This document shows positions 8,839 through 16,443 of a stretch of 64,000 bases of DNA, piece by piece. Position numbers and translations under genes: made by a program. Within the stretch, counting starts at the first letter, position 1, and each line of letters starts with the position of its first letter. The notes under the pieces are model-generated. The model had not been told where the DNA came from and ran no database searches. It saw only the letters and a program-made list of their open reading frames with translations. This DNA comes from Candidatus Gastranaerophilales bacterium (GTDB taxonomy: Bacteria > Cyanobacteriota > Vampirovibrionia > Gastranaerophilales > Gastranaerophilaceae), in contig CALVHD010000004.1 of the NCBI GenBank assembly GCA_944327245.1, positions 1-64,000 on the forward strand, written 5' to 3'.

Positions 8839-9011
8839 AGGGTATAGATGTTAAAAGGGTGCTTGAACTGTATTTAAAACGAAATCAAGGCGACATATAT
8901 TCATTTGATATACCAAAAGATGAACTTAGTGAAGAATTTATAGAATTTTCTGAGCTTTTTGCAAAAAGAGTGACGGGCGAAAAAAATATTTTTGATATTA
9001 ATGTCAGATAA
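8811..9011 (+). other. -1 frame continuation of the 8224 gene
   Basis: From GTA at 8811 the -1 frame reads VLPYGIFNIEGIDVKRVLEL and continues to TAA at 9009-9011: 66 sense codons with ordinary lineage codon use and no start codon at its beginning. It looks like the genuine C terminus of the preceding gene rather than a separate gene. Confidence 0.65.
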
Positions 9012-9050
9012 TGTTATAAACATTTAAAAAATAAAAAATTTTCATATTTT

Positions 9051-9908
9051 TTATTTTAAAAAATGCGTCAATCCTTCAAGAATTCCTTTTGCACCATTTG
9101 ATAAGGAAAAATATATATTTTCATTTTCTTGACTTAATTTTTTGCAAGTTTTTGTGAGGTTGGGTTTTGAATTGTTTAAACAAATAAATTTGGAGCCAAG
9201 TTTTGATAGTTGTGCCATCGAAATATCATTATTGTCATTACCTGCCATAAGAATTTCTTCTTGAGGAATGTTTAATTTATTTTTTAGGTATTGTATAGCC
9301 GTTGATTTATTATAAGGAGCTATAAATAAGACTTGATTATCCGTGTTTTCTCCTTTAAAACCGCATAGGGACGTAATTTTTTCTTTTGAAAGAGCTAAAA
9401 GAATATTTTTTCTTAATTGATTTATATCGATTTGCTTAGGTACTTTATATTTTAAAGTCATAGCTTCAGATTTTATTTCTTCAAGATTTTTATTTATTGA
9501 ATTAATTATTTGATTAACATATGCTTTATCAAAATTTGTGCTTTGTTTTATACGCAATAAATATTCAAAATCTTTGTATAGTTTATTATCTATATTTATA
9601 TAAATATTACCGCCGTTGTTTGCTATTAAAAAATCAGGCAATTTCAGATTAATGCCGTTAGATAAAAGTTCATTTTGAAGCAAATAAAATTCATCTAAGC
9701 TGCGTCCTGTAGCATATATTATTTTTGCGTTTCTTTTTTTTGAAATATCTAAAATTTGGTTAATTTGTTCAAAATTTCCGTTAGCTAAGGTACCATCTAA
9801 ATCATATATAAACATTGATTTTTCTTCAGGTTTTTTAATTCCGTTAAAGGAAATTTTATTATTGTATAAGTTTTTTATGTATGTTTTTTCTATATTTTTA
9901 ATTTTCAT
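9051..9908 (-). CDS. HAD-superfamily phosphatase (sucrose-phosphatase/Cof type) with N-terminal leader
   Basis: After a leader (MKIKNIEKTYIKNL... KISFNG, residues 1-23) the HAD motifs follow in order: DLDGT near residue 35 with the nucleophile Asp, ATGRS, and the C-terminal acidic pair GNDNND. The cap region is of the IIB type, as in sucrose-6-phosphate phosphatases and Cof enzymes. It probably hydrolyses a sugar phosphate. No sucrose-phosphate synthase is nearby, so the substrate stays open. A leader on an otherwise ordinary cytosolic-type enzyme is odd. Confidence 0.8.
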   Translation of the reverse strand: MKIKNIEKTYIKNLYNNKISFNGIKKPEEKSMFIYDLDGTLANGNFEQINQILDISKKRNAKIIYATGRSLDEFYLLQNELLSNGINLKLPDFLIANNGGNIYINIDNKLYKDFEYLLRIKQSTNFDKAYVNQIINSINKNLEEIKSEAMTLKYKVPKQIDINQLRKNILLALSKEKITSLCGFKGENTDNQVLFIAPYNKSTAIQYLKNKLNIPQEEILMAGNDNNDISMAQLSKLGSKFICLNNSKPNLTKTCKKLSQENENIYFSLSNGAKGILEGLTHFLK

Positions 9909-10037
9909 AATTATTGAATAATAATATAATACTGTTTCTATATAAAAACAGGTAAAAATAAAAAATGAACAAAAATTAATAAAATATCAGTTTGATTTTA
10001 AATCATTGTATAATAAAGTAACAGACAAAGGAAAAAT

Positions 10038-11141
10038 ATGAAAACATTAAGTCTTGTAATACCTGTATATAATGAACAAGCTACTTTAAAACAAATTGTA
10101 GATAATGTTTTAAAGATTCAAACTGAAGAAATTAAATTGGAAATAATTATAGTTGATGATTGTTCGTCAGATAACAGTTATGACACAGCGTTAAGAATTG
10201 CCCAAGAAAATCCTTGTGTCAGGGTATTTAGGCAAGATAAAAATCAAGGAAAAGGTGCCGCCTTGCGAAAGGGATTTTCTTTTGCAACAGGTGATTATAT
10301 CGGCATACAAGATGCGGATATGGAATATAATCCCAAAGATTATTTAAAAATGATTAAGCCTTTAATTGAAAATAAGGCAGATGTTGTATACGGCAGCAGA
10401 TATTTAAAACAAGATACAAGGCGAGTTTTATATTTTTGGCATACATTTATGAATAAGGCTTTAACCCTTTTAACTAATATGTATACAAATTTAGACATCA
10501 CCGATATGGAAACATGTTATAAATTATTTAAAAAAGAAGTTATAAATTCAATTATTCCGAAATTGAAAGAAAATCGTTTTGGTTTTGAACCTGAAATTAC
10601 CGTATATATTTCAAAGGGGAAATTTAGGGTTTATGAATGTGCAATAACATATAATCCAAGAACATATGAAGAAGGCAAAAAAATCTGCGCAAAAGACGGA
10701 TTAAGGGCTTTGTATTGCATATTGCACTACGGGGCTCATAGCGCGCCAATTCCAATGCAATTTATTCTTTACATATTAATTGGCGGAATAAGTGCTATAG
10801 CGAATATCTTGATATTTTTAATATTAATGAACCTAAATATTAGTTTGGTTTATAGTATCGGAATAGCTTTTATTTTTTCTGCTGTAATAAATTACTTATT
10901 ATGTATCGTTTTTCTGTTTAGGCATAAAGCACACTGGACATCTTTTGGTGAAATTCTGTCTTATATATTAACGGTTGCAATTATGGGTTCTCTTGATTAT
11001 GGCATTACTTATGGACTATTATTTTTTGGAATGAGCAACTTTTGGGCAAAAGCATTGTCCAGTTTGATAGGTGTGGTTGGAAATTTTTTGTTAAGAAAGT
11101 ATTTTGTATTTTTAGAAACAAATAAAAACAATATTTTTTAA
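10038..11141 (+). CDS. GT2 glycosyltransferase fused to a GtrA-like membrane domain
   Basis: Residues 1-~225 form a family-2 glycosyltransferase of the dolichol-phosphate-mannose-synthase type: SLVIPVYNE, the nucleotide-binding DD (40-41) and the metal-binding DAD (92-94), then the TDMETCYK region. Residues ~230-360 contain four hydrophobic helices and fit the GtrA family, which helps move lipid-linked sugars across membranes. Such fusions usually make or flip polyprenyl-phosphate sugars. The ATG follows AAAGGAAAAAT. It stands alone, with a minus-strand gene starting 5 bp beyond its stop. Confidence 0.88.
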   Translation: MKTLSLVIPVYNEQATLKQIVDNVLKIQTEEIKLEIIIVDDCSSDNSYDTALRIAQENPCVRVFRQDKNQGKGAALRKGFSFATGDYIGIQDADMEYNPKDYLKMIKPLIENKADVVYGSRYLKQDTRRVLYFWHTFMNKALTLLTNMYTNLDITDMETCYKLFKKEVINSIIPKLKENRFGFEPEITVYISKGKFRVYECAITYNPRTYEEGKKICAKDGLRALYCILHYGAHSAPIPMQFILYILIGGISAIANILIFLILMNLNISLVYSIGIAFIFSAVINYLLCIVFLFRHKAHWTSFGEILSYILTVAIMGSLDYGITYGLLFFGMSNFWAKALSSLIGVVGNFLLRKYFVFLETNKNNIF

Positions 11142-11146
11142 AATTA

Positions 11147-12004
11147 TTATTTTAATTTATTGTATATAGAATCATCTACAGCTTCTAGCCAAACATTTTC
11201 GGTGTCAACTCCGTCTATTTCAATGGCTAAATGTGAAAACCATGAATCAAAAGCTGCGCCGTGCCAGTGTTTTACGTTGGCGGGAATGTGGATTATTGTT
11301 CCTTCTTTAATTTCAATCGGCTCTTTTCCCCATTCTTGATAATAACCTCTTCCGCCTACACCAATCAGCATTTGACCGCCATTAGATTTTGCTTTGTGAA
11401 TATGCCAATTATTTCTGCATTTTGGCTCGAAAGTTACATTGTAAATTTTTACTTGTTTATCTGAAATAGGCGCCAAATAGCTTTGTCCTATGAAATATTT
11501 TTTATAAGCATTATTAGGTTCTCCTATCGGAAACATTATTGTTTTTTGGTATTTTTCTTTTTCAGATAATTTATTATCTGTTGAATTATCATCGTCTGTC
11601 CATACTGTTTTTGCCAAATTAAAAACTGCCCAAGCTTTTGGCCAGCCTGCATAGAATGCATTGTGGGTGATTATTGCCGCTATTTCTTTTTTTGTAACAC
11701 CGTTATTTTTGGCATTTTGCAGATGGTATACAAGGGAATTATCCGTAATTCCCATAGACATTAATGAAACAACCGTTATTATGCTTTTTGTTTTTAGGTC
11801 AATATCTTGATTGTTCCAGTTTTCACCAAATAATACATCGTCGTTAAAATGAGCAAATTCCGGCGCAAAAGAGCCAAGTTGAGTTCTGCCTGCGGTTTGT
11901 GTAACTTTTTTCATATTTACCTCTTTTTTCTGGGCTAAACACGGATTTAATATAAGCAATGTGAAAATTACGGGAAGAATTGATTTTGTTATTTGTTTTT
12001 TCAC
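11147..12004 (-). CDS. Exported carboxymuconolactone decarboxylase-like/cupin fusion
   Basis: A signal peptide (ILPVIFTLLILNPCLAQ) leads into a carboxymuconolactone-decarboxylase-type helical domain (~30-140, with AAIITHNAFYAGWPKAW) and a C-terminal cupin (~175-275). The cupin shows NNWHIHKAKSNG, then NVKHWHG, giving the expected metal-binding histidines. The domain pair is common among small exported or cytosolic enzymes of unknown substrate. No redox CxxC is visible in the first domain, so a peroxidase role like AhpD is unlikely. Confidence 0.85.
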   Translation of the reverse strand: MKKQITKSILPVIFTLLILNPCLAQKKEVNMKKVTQTAGRTQLGSFAPEFAHFNDDVLFGENWNNQDIDLKTKSIITVVSLMSMGITDNSLVYHLQNAKNNGVTKKEIAAIITHNAFYAGWPKAWAVFNLAKTVWTDDDNSTDNKLSEKEKYQKTIMFPIGEPNNAYKKYFIGQSYLAPISDKQVKIYNVTFEPKCRNNWHIHKAKSNGGQMLIGVGGRGYYQEWGKEPIEIKEGTIIHIPANVKHWHGAAFDSWFSHLAIEIDGVDTENVWLEAVDDSIYNKLK

Positions 12005-12231
12005 TAAATTGTCCTTTTTAATTGAAGTTTATATTTATTATTATGAATAATTTGTTCTATAATAGCAAATACTTATATTGTATTTTGCTTTATGCTTGTT
12101 AGGTATAAAAATTTTTATTTTTTGTTAAATTTAAGCCAAATGTAAAGATTTCTAAAATTATAGTCAATTTTGGCAATTATATAATAAATATATACTTTAT
12201 AAATATATAACGATATCAAGAGAAAAAATTA

Positions 12232-14376
12232 ATGGAAAATATTAATTCAAGTATTGATACATATAATATTTTGGAATTTTCGAAAAAGAATAATTCCGAT
12301 GAGAGCCTTGTTTTGGATGAATATAAAAATGAGTCATCAATTTTTGATGAAAATAATTGCCTGACAAATTCAATCTCAGATAATTATAAATCTTTGGAAG
12401 AAGTATTTCAAAAAGCACAAGATAAACAAGGGATTATAGGTCAAGCTTGGAATGGGTTTAAAAATTTAACAAATCTTGGCTTTGGTTCAGATGACGTAGC
12501 AGCTGAAATAGAGCAATATAAACAAGGTAAAATTACCTATGAAGAAGCACTGGAAGCTATTGAGAGTTATGAGGATAAGCAAGACGGTGCAATAAGTTTA
12601 ATTTCAAATACACTAAGCGGATTGTTAACTGCAGGTTTTGCCATTTCAACGGGTGGCATTGGGGCTCTTTTTATGGGAGCTTTGGTTGGCGGAGTCGCAA
12701 ATGCCGGATTTAAAACTATAGACAGGGCATCAAATAATGTAAAAAACGATGCACTTGATGTTAATGAAGTTGTAAAAGACGGTTTAACAGGGGCGGTTGA
12801 TGGATTTGTTTCTGCTGCAACAGCCGGTTTAGTTAAAGCTCCAGTTGCCGGTCAAACAATAAAAGAAGCTATAAAACTAGGGGTAATACAAGGGGCAAAA
12901 GCAGGAGCTATAACAGGTGCTGCAACGGGAGCAGCTGATTACACAATAAATACCGTTGCAGATAAAGAACAATTCACAATTGACGGTTTAGTATCGACAA
13001 CTGCCCAAAATGCATTGTCAGGAGTTGTCTTTGGAGGTCTATTCGGCGGTATTTCAGGTGGTTTGGCTCAAAAAAAATTAAGTTCAACATATAAATCAGA
13101 AATTGAAATTAAACACAATGATAATCTTGATATTGAAATTGATAATGATTTTCAATCAAAAAGATATTTAGATAACTTTAATGAAAATAATAAATCTCAA
13201 GCCATAGTAGGTGAAGCATATGATGAAAAAATTAAGGAATTGAATAATTTATCTAAAAAATCACAAAAAATGGCAAGAAAATATGATTCACAATTAGACG
13301 AAGCAGCGTATCAATTTGATGGTGTTTTTGCTAAAAATGATGATATTGAATTGGTTACTGCACGGGCTAAGGGGCAAAATTCAATTTTTTCTAAATTGGC
13401 AAAGAAAAACATAGAAGATTTAAAAGAATTAGACACAATGACACAATGCTGCGATGCAATCGGGGATGCAATAGGTGTCAGAGTCCAAGTTAAAAACTTA
13501 GATTATAGTGAAACTACTGAAATTGTTGAAACAATTCTTGAAAAAAATGGCATAAGTGCTTCATTTGATGACTTTTTAAGGTATATTCAAGGTGACAAAA
13601 TAGATGATGAAACAAAACAAGCTTTTTTAAGCGTCAGTGATGAAATAATAGATTCTCTCAAAACAAAACAAACACAAAGCGTTGTTAGTCAATTGTGTGA
13701 CGGTATTAGAGATGGCAGCGTTAAAATTACGGAATTAAACAACTATGGGGATGAAATAACATCATATTTTACGAATAAGCAAATCCATGAAATTATTGAT
13801 GCTTATAGCGATGCTGTTAAAAACGAAGTTGTTGTTCAGCAAAAACCTTTCAAAGTTGTTTCAAATTCAAGCTTGATGGATTTAAGCGAAACAGAAGTTT
13901 TACCTCGTGATGTTGTAAAATGGGTTAAAACAAACGACAACGGGGTTAATGTTGAATTTAGCCAAATAATAAAAGGGGCTAAAAAGGAGTCAGGATATAC
14001 TTCAGGACAAATGAATACAAAGCACGTTTTAAATAACGGCAAGATTGTAAATGGAGAATTGCAAATAAGAGGAGTTGAAGTTAACAGTTTTGCTGAAGTT
14101 GAACACATTCCTTACGATATCAGAAAAGGAAAAATATTTTCTGATGATTCGAAATATTCTGAAATTTATAATTTAATTAAAACAATGAGTGATGATAATT
14201 ACTCAAAATATAATGAATATTTGGCTGCAACATATAAAACTTTAAGAATGAAAGAATTGGGATTGTTAGGAACTAATGCACCTATGCCAAAAATTGGTGA
14301 ATTTATCAAAGAAAGAATTTCTGCTTTAGACCTTGCTAAACTTGATATAGACGGTTTGATGAATATAAGTAAATAA
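12232..14376 (+). CDS. Effector-like protein: Gly/Ala-rich hydrophobic region plus RelA/SpoT synthetase domain
   Basis: The 714-residue protein has three parts. Residues 1-115 are polar. Residues ~118-280 are rich in Gly and Ala with several GxxxG-type hydrophobic stretches. Residues ~340-640 carry (p)ppGpp-synthetase motifs: RAKGQNSIFSK (378-388), DAIGVR (412-417), GYTS (588-591), ELQIR with the catalytic-type Glu609, and AEVEHIPYD (621-629). About 170 residues separate the DxxGxR and GY motifs, far more than usual in RSH enzymes. Long N-terminal regions before an RSH domain recall polymorphic toxins such as Tas1. The synthetase call is strong; the toxin role is inference. Confidence 0.75.
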   Translation: MENINSSIDTYNILEFSKKNNSDESLVLDEYKNESSIFDENNCLTNSISDNYKSLEEVFQKAQDKQGIIGQAWNGFKNLTNLGFGSDDVAAEIEQYKQGKITYEEALEAIESYEDKQDGAISLISNTLSGLLTAGFAISTGGIGALFMGALVGGVANAGFKTIDRASNNVKNDALDVNEVVKDGLTGAVDGFVSAATAGLVKAPVAGQTIKEAIKLGVIQGAKAGAITGAATGAADYTINTVADKEQFTIDGLVSTTAQNALSGVVFGGLFGGISGGLAQKKLSSTYKSEIEIKHNDNLDIEIDNDFQSKRYLDNFNENNKSQAIVGEAYDEKIKELNNLSKKSQKMARKYDSQLDEAAYQFDGVFAKNDDIELVTARAKGQNSIFSKLAKKNIEDLKELDTMTQCCDAIGDAIGVRVQVKNLDYSETTEIVETILEKNGISASFDDFLRYIQGDKIDDETKQAFLSVSDEIIDSLKTKQTQSVVSQLCDGIRDGSVKITELNNYGDEITSYFTNKQIHEIIDAYSDAVKNEVVVQQKPFKVVSNSSLMDLSETEVLPRDVVKWVKTNDNGVNVEFSQIIKGAKKESGYTSGQMNTKHVLNNGKIVNGELQIRGVEVNSFAEVEHIPYDIRKGKIFSDDSKYSEIYNLIKTMSDDNYSKYNEYLAATYKTLRMKELGLLGTNAPMPKIGEFIKERISALDLAKLDIDGLMNISK

Positions 14377-14433
14377 TAAAATGACAATAAATTTCTTGTT
14401 TTTGTTTTAAACATGATAAAATAGGAGAAATTA

Positions 14434-14865
14434 ATGAAAGTTTTACAAAATTATTATAATTGCAGACCTTTTGGTGCTATAAAAAAAGAAACGGGAGCCT
14501 CAAACGTGCAAGAAGATAAAAGTGATATGGATTATTTTGTAAATAAAACTTTTGAAGTGTTATCTCAAAGAGTTGAAAACGAAGTGCCTGAAAATGGAAA
14601 ATATAAGCCTATAGCTGTTTCTTTTAAAATACCTGAAAGTGTAAACACAGCCAAAATGATTGTAGGATATGATGAAGTAAATCCGAAAGATTTTAGGAGA
14701 TTGTTTGTTGGAGTTCAGCGCACCGGATATGACAAAATGGAGTCTTATCAGTTATTAAAAGGTACTAAAAAAGAAATTCTTGAATATTTAAATAATCCTT
14801 TGAATAAAGGCGTAGTATTTAAATATATTGAAGAATTGTCAAAAAATATAGACTCCGGCTATTAA
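14434..14865 (+). CDS. Small unidentified protein downstream of the RelA/SpoT-domain gene
   Basis: The product has 143 residues and begins MKVLQNYYNCRPFGAIKK, a short version of the leader motif (PFGA). The rest is a compact mixed alpha/beta-looking sequence with no recognised family. It follows the RelA/SpoT-domain gene by 57 bp with its own AGGAGA ribosome site and no strong terminator between, so co-transcription is plausible. By position it could be an immunity protein or partner. The leader-like start argues for a destination shared with other leader proteins. Confidence 0.6.
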   Translation: MKVLQNYYNCRPFGAIKKETGASNVQEDKSDMDYFVNKTFEVLSQRVENEVPENGKYKPIAVSFKIPESVNTAKMIVGYDEVNPKDFRRLFVGVQRTGYDKMESYQLLKGTKKEILEYLNNPLNKGVVFKYIEELSKNIDSGY

Positions 14866-14867
14866 TT

Positions 14868-15647
14868 TTACAAGATGATTGTTTGTCCGTCATCAGGTAT
14901 TAATAAATTTTCGACATTGTATTCTTTTTTGTATTTTTTTAAGTCTTCTCTTGTAAGAGTTAAGTGGCTTACAGTATCCATATGACTTGCTATTATGGCT
15001 GCTTTTGGAACGCATTTTATAACTTCTTTTATATCATCAATATTCATAATAAGGCGTTCACCGTTTAAAACGGTTGCTGCGCAAGCATTTAGAATTATTA
15101 TATCGGGATTGTATTTGTTGAGTGTTGTTTTTACTTCTTCACACCAAATTGTATCTCCCGCAATATATAAAGTTTTTTCATTTTGTGCTTTAAAAATAAC
15201 TCCCATAGCATCATAAGGCATATTAACAGATTCGCATAGAGGCTTTATTATTTCTCTTTTTCCGTGTTGAGTCGGGGTCTTGTATAGGGTTGTATTATTG
15301 TATTTTGTTCCTTCAAAAGATAGAATTTCAACATCTAAAAAGCCTTTTGATAAAATATATTGTTTATCATATTCAGATTGAACAAAAATTTTTATGTTTT
15401 TATCAAGTGCATTTTGTGCAAATTCATCCCAATGGTCAGGATGTATGTGAGTAATTATTACAGCATCTACATCGATTATTTTTTTAATTTCAAAAGGCAG
15501 CTCAACTCTTGGCTGGCGTATATTTGAGTTAACTCCTGAGTCAAAGCCTTCCATGTAGTCTTTTGGCATAAGCCAAGGATCTATTAAAAATTTTGTGTTA
15601 TTAAAATTTATTATGATTGTTGCGTTTCTTATTTGTGTTATTTTCAT
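14868..15647 (-). CDS. Metallo-beta-lactamase-fold hydrolase (UlaG-like)
   Basis: The 259-residue protein shows the MBL-fold metal motif THIHPDH (66-72), followed by TPTQHG, YIAGDTIWC and the late ASHMDT histidine. This is the arrangement of UlaG-type lactonases and related MBL enzymes. No signal peptide is present. It is divergent from an HxlR regulator gene, with a shared 104-bp spacer that holds a strong promoter and a palindrome, so it is a likely target of that regulator. The substrate cannot be read from sequence. Confidence 0.85.
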   Translation of the reverse strand: MKITQIRNATIIINFNNTKFLIDPWLMPKDYMEGFDSGVNSNIRQPRVELPFEIKKIIDVDAVIITHIHPDHWDEFAQNALDKNIKIFVQSEYDKQYILSKGFLDVEILSFEGTKYNNTTLYKTPTQHGKREIIKPLCESVNMPYDAMGVIFKAQNEKTLYIAGDTIWCEEVKTTLNKYNPDIIILNACAATVLNGERLIMNIDDIKEVIKCVPKAAIIASHMDTVSHLTLTREDLKKYKKEYNVENLLIPDDGQTIIL

Positions 15648-15693
15648 TTTTTAATTCCTTATTTCTTATATATTTTAAAGTCTAATTTTCTTT

Positions 15694-15736
15694 TTGACAA
15701 GAATATACTTTTTTGTATAATACTTACTAAAAAGTA
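15694..15736 (+). promoter_or_regulatory. Sigma70-type promoter and palindromic operator of the HxlR gene
   Basis: TTGACA (15694-15699), 16-bp spacer, TATAAT (15716-15721), immediately followed by the inverted repeat TACTT-ACTAAA-AAGTA (15721-15736). The repeat overlaps the -10 end and start-site region, as expected for an autoregulated HxlR regulator that may also control the divergent hydrolase. Confidence 0.7.
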
Positions 15737-15751
15737 AATTAAGGGATTTTT

Positions 15752-16129
15752 ATGAATAAAAGAAAAAAAGATGAATATCAATGTCCGCTTGAGGTTACTA
15801 TGGAAATTATCGGAGGTAAATATAAAGGAGTTATAATAGGACACTTGATTGATAAAACTTTAAGGTATAGTGAACTTCAAAAATTAATTTCTTATGCAAC
15901 TCCAAAAATGCTAATTCAGCAATTAAAAGATCTGGAAGCTGATGGCATTATAAAAAGAAAACTTTATCCCATAGTGCCTCCAAAAACAGAATACTCCCTT
16001 ACTTCAAGGGGAAAATCTTTAATTCCTGCGATTGTAGAGTTAAATAAGTGGGGTATGAAATATTTAAAAGAAGAAAATATTCCGTGTGCATATAAGGGTG
16101 ATATGAAATTGCATTATTCGGAAAATTGA
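15752..16129 (+). CDS. HxlR-family transcriptional regulator
   Basis: The 125-residue winged-helix protein has the family features: CPLEVTMEIIGGKYKGVIIGHL near the start, LRYSELQKLI, TPKMLIQQLKDLEADGII, then the wing PPKTEYSLTSRGKSL. HxlR proteins act as dimers and respond to reactive or metabolic stress in several bacteria. The Cys at the N terminus (residue ~11) may be a sensing site, as in related regulators, but this is inference. It probably regulates itself and the divergent MBL-fold hydrolase. Confidence 0.92.
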   Translation: MNKRKKDEYQCPLEVTMEIIGGKYKGVIIGHLIDKTLRYSELQKLISYATPKMLIQQLKDLEADGIIKRKLYPIVPPKTEYSLTSRGKSLIPAIVELNKWGMKYLKEENIPCAYKGDMKLHYSEN

Positions 16130-16154
16130 CAATATTCATATATTGTAATATTCT
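16126..16154 (+). promoter_or_regulatory. Promoter predicting a leaderless ArsR-manC transcript
   Basis: TTGACA (16126-16131), 17-bp spacer, TATTCT (16149-16154). The expected start lies at about 16161, which is the A of the arsR-family ATG. No Shine-Dalgarno precedes that ATG. An AATATT-N10-AATATT repeat (16131-16152) overlaps the promoter and may be the repressor site. Confidence 0.5.
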
Positions 16155-16160
16155 AATAGC

Positions 16161-16442
16161 ATGAAAAGTAATGAAATTAATGTTGATGAATATTGCGCCA
16201 TTTTTAAGGCTTTAGCTCATCCGACAAGACTTATAATTGCATATAATTTGGCTTATAAAAAAGAATGCAATGTAACAAAAATGAGTGAGTGTTTAAATAT
16301 TGCCCAGCCAACAATTTCTCAGCATTTATCAATTTTAAAGAATGCAAAAGTATTGTCTTCACACCGCATTGGAAATCAGATTTGTTATAAGGTTGAAAAC
16401 CCAAAAGCAATAAAAATTTTAAAACAATTACAGAAGGTTTAA
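16161..16442 (+). CDS. ArsR-family winged-helix regulator
   Basis: The 93-residue protein has the standard ArsR/SmtB layout: FKALAHPTRLIIAYNL, MSECLNIAQPTISQHLSILKNAKVL as the recognition helix region, and RIGNQICYKVENP as the wing. It has cysteines (C12, C32, C40) but not the classic ELCVCDL metal motif, so the signal may not be arsenic. Its stop is one base before the manC start, implying one transcript in which the regulator controls sugar-nucleotide supply. The start appears leaderless. Confidence 0.9.
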   Translation: MKSNEINVDEYCAIFKALAHPTRLIIAYNLAYKKECNVTKMSECLNIAQPTISQHLSILKNAKVLSSHRIGNQICYKVENPKAIKILKQLQKV

Positions 16443-16443
16443 C

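Noticed and set aside
8224-9011. TGA or other stop recoding in place of a frameshift
   Set aside because: The zero frame ends at TAG and reading through it gives poor protein; the -1 frame directly after the slippery run is clean, and all other genes use TGA, TAA and TAG normally.
12232-14376. Housekeeping Rel/SpoT stringent-response enzyme
   Set aside because: There is no HD hydrolase, TGS or ACT domain, and the synthetase motifs are embedded in a long hydrophobic-region protein.
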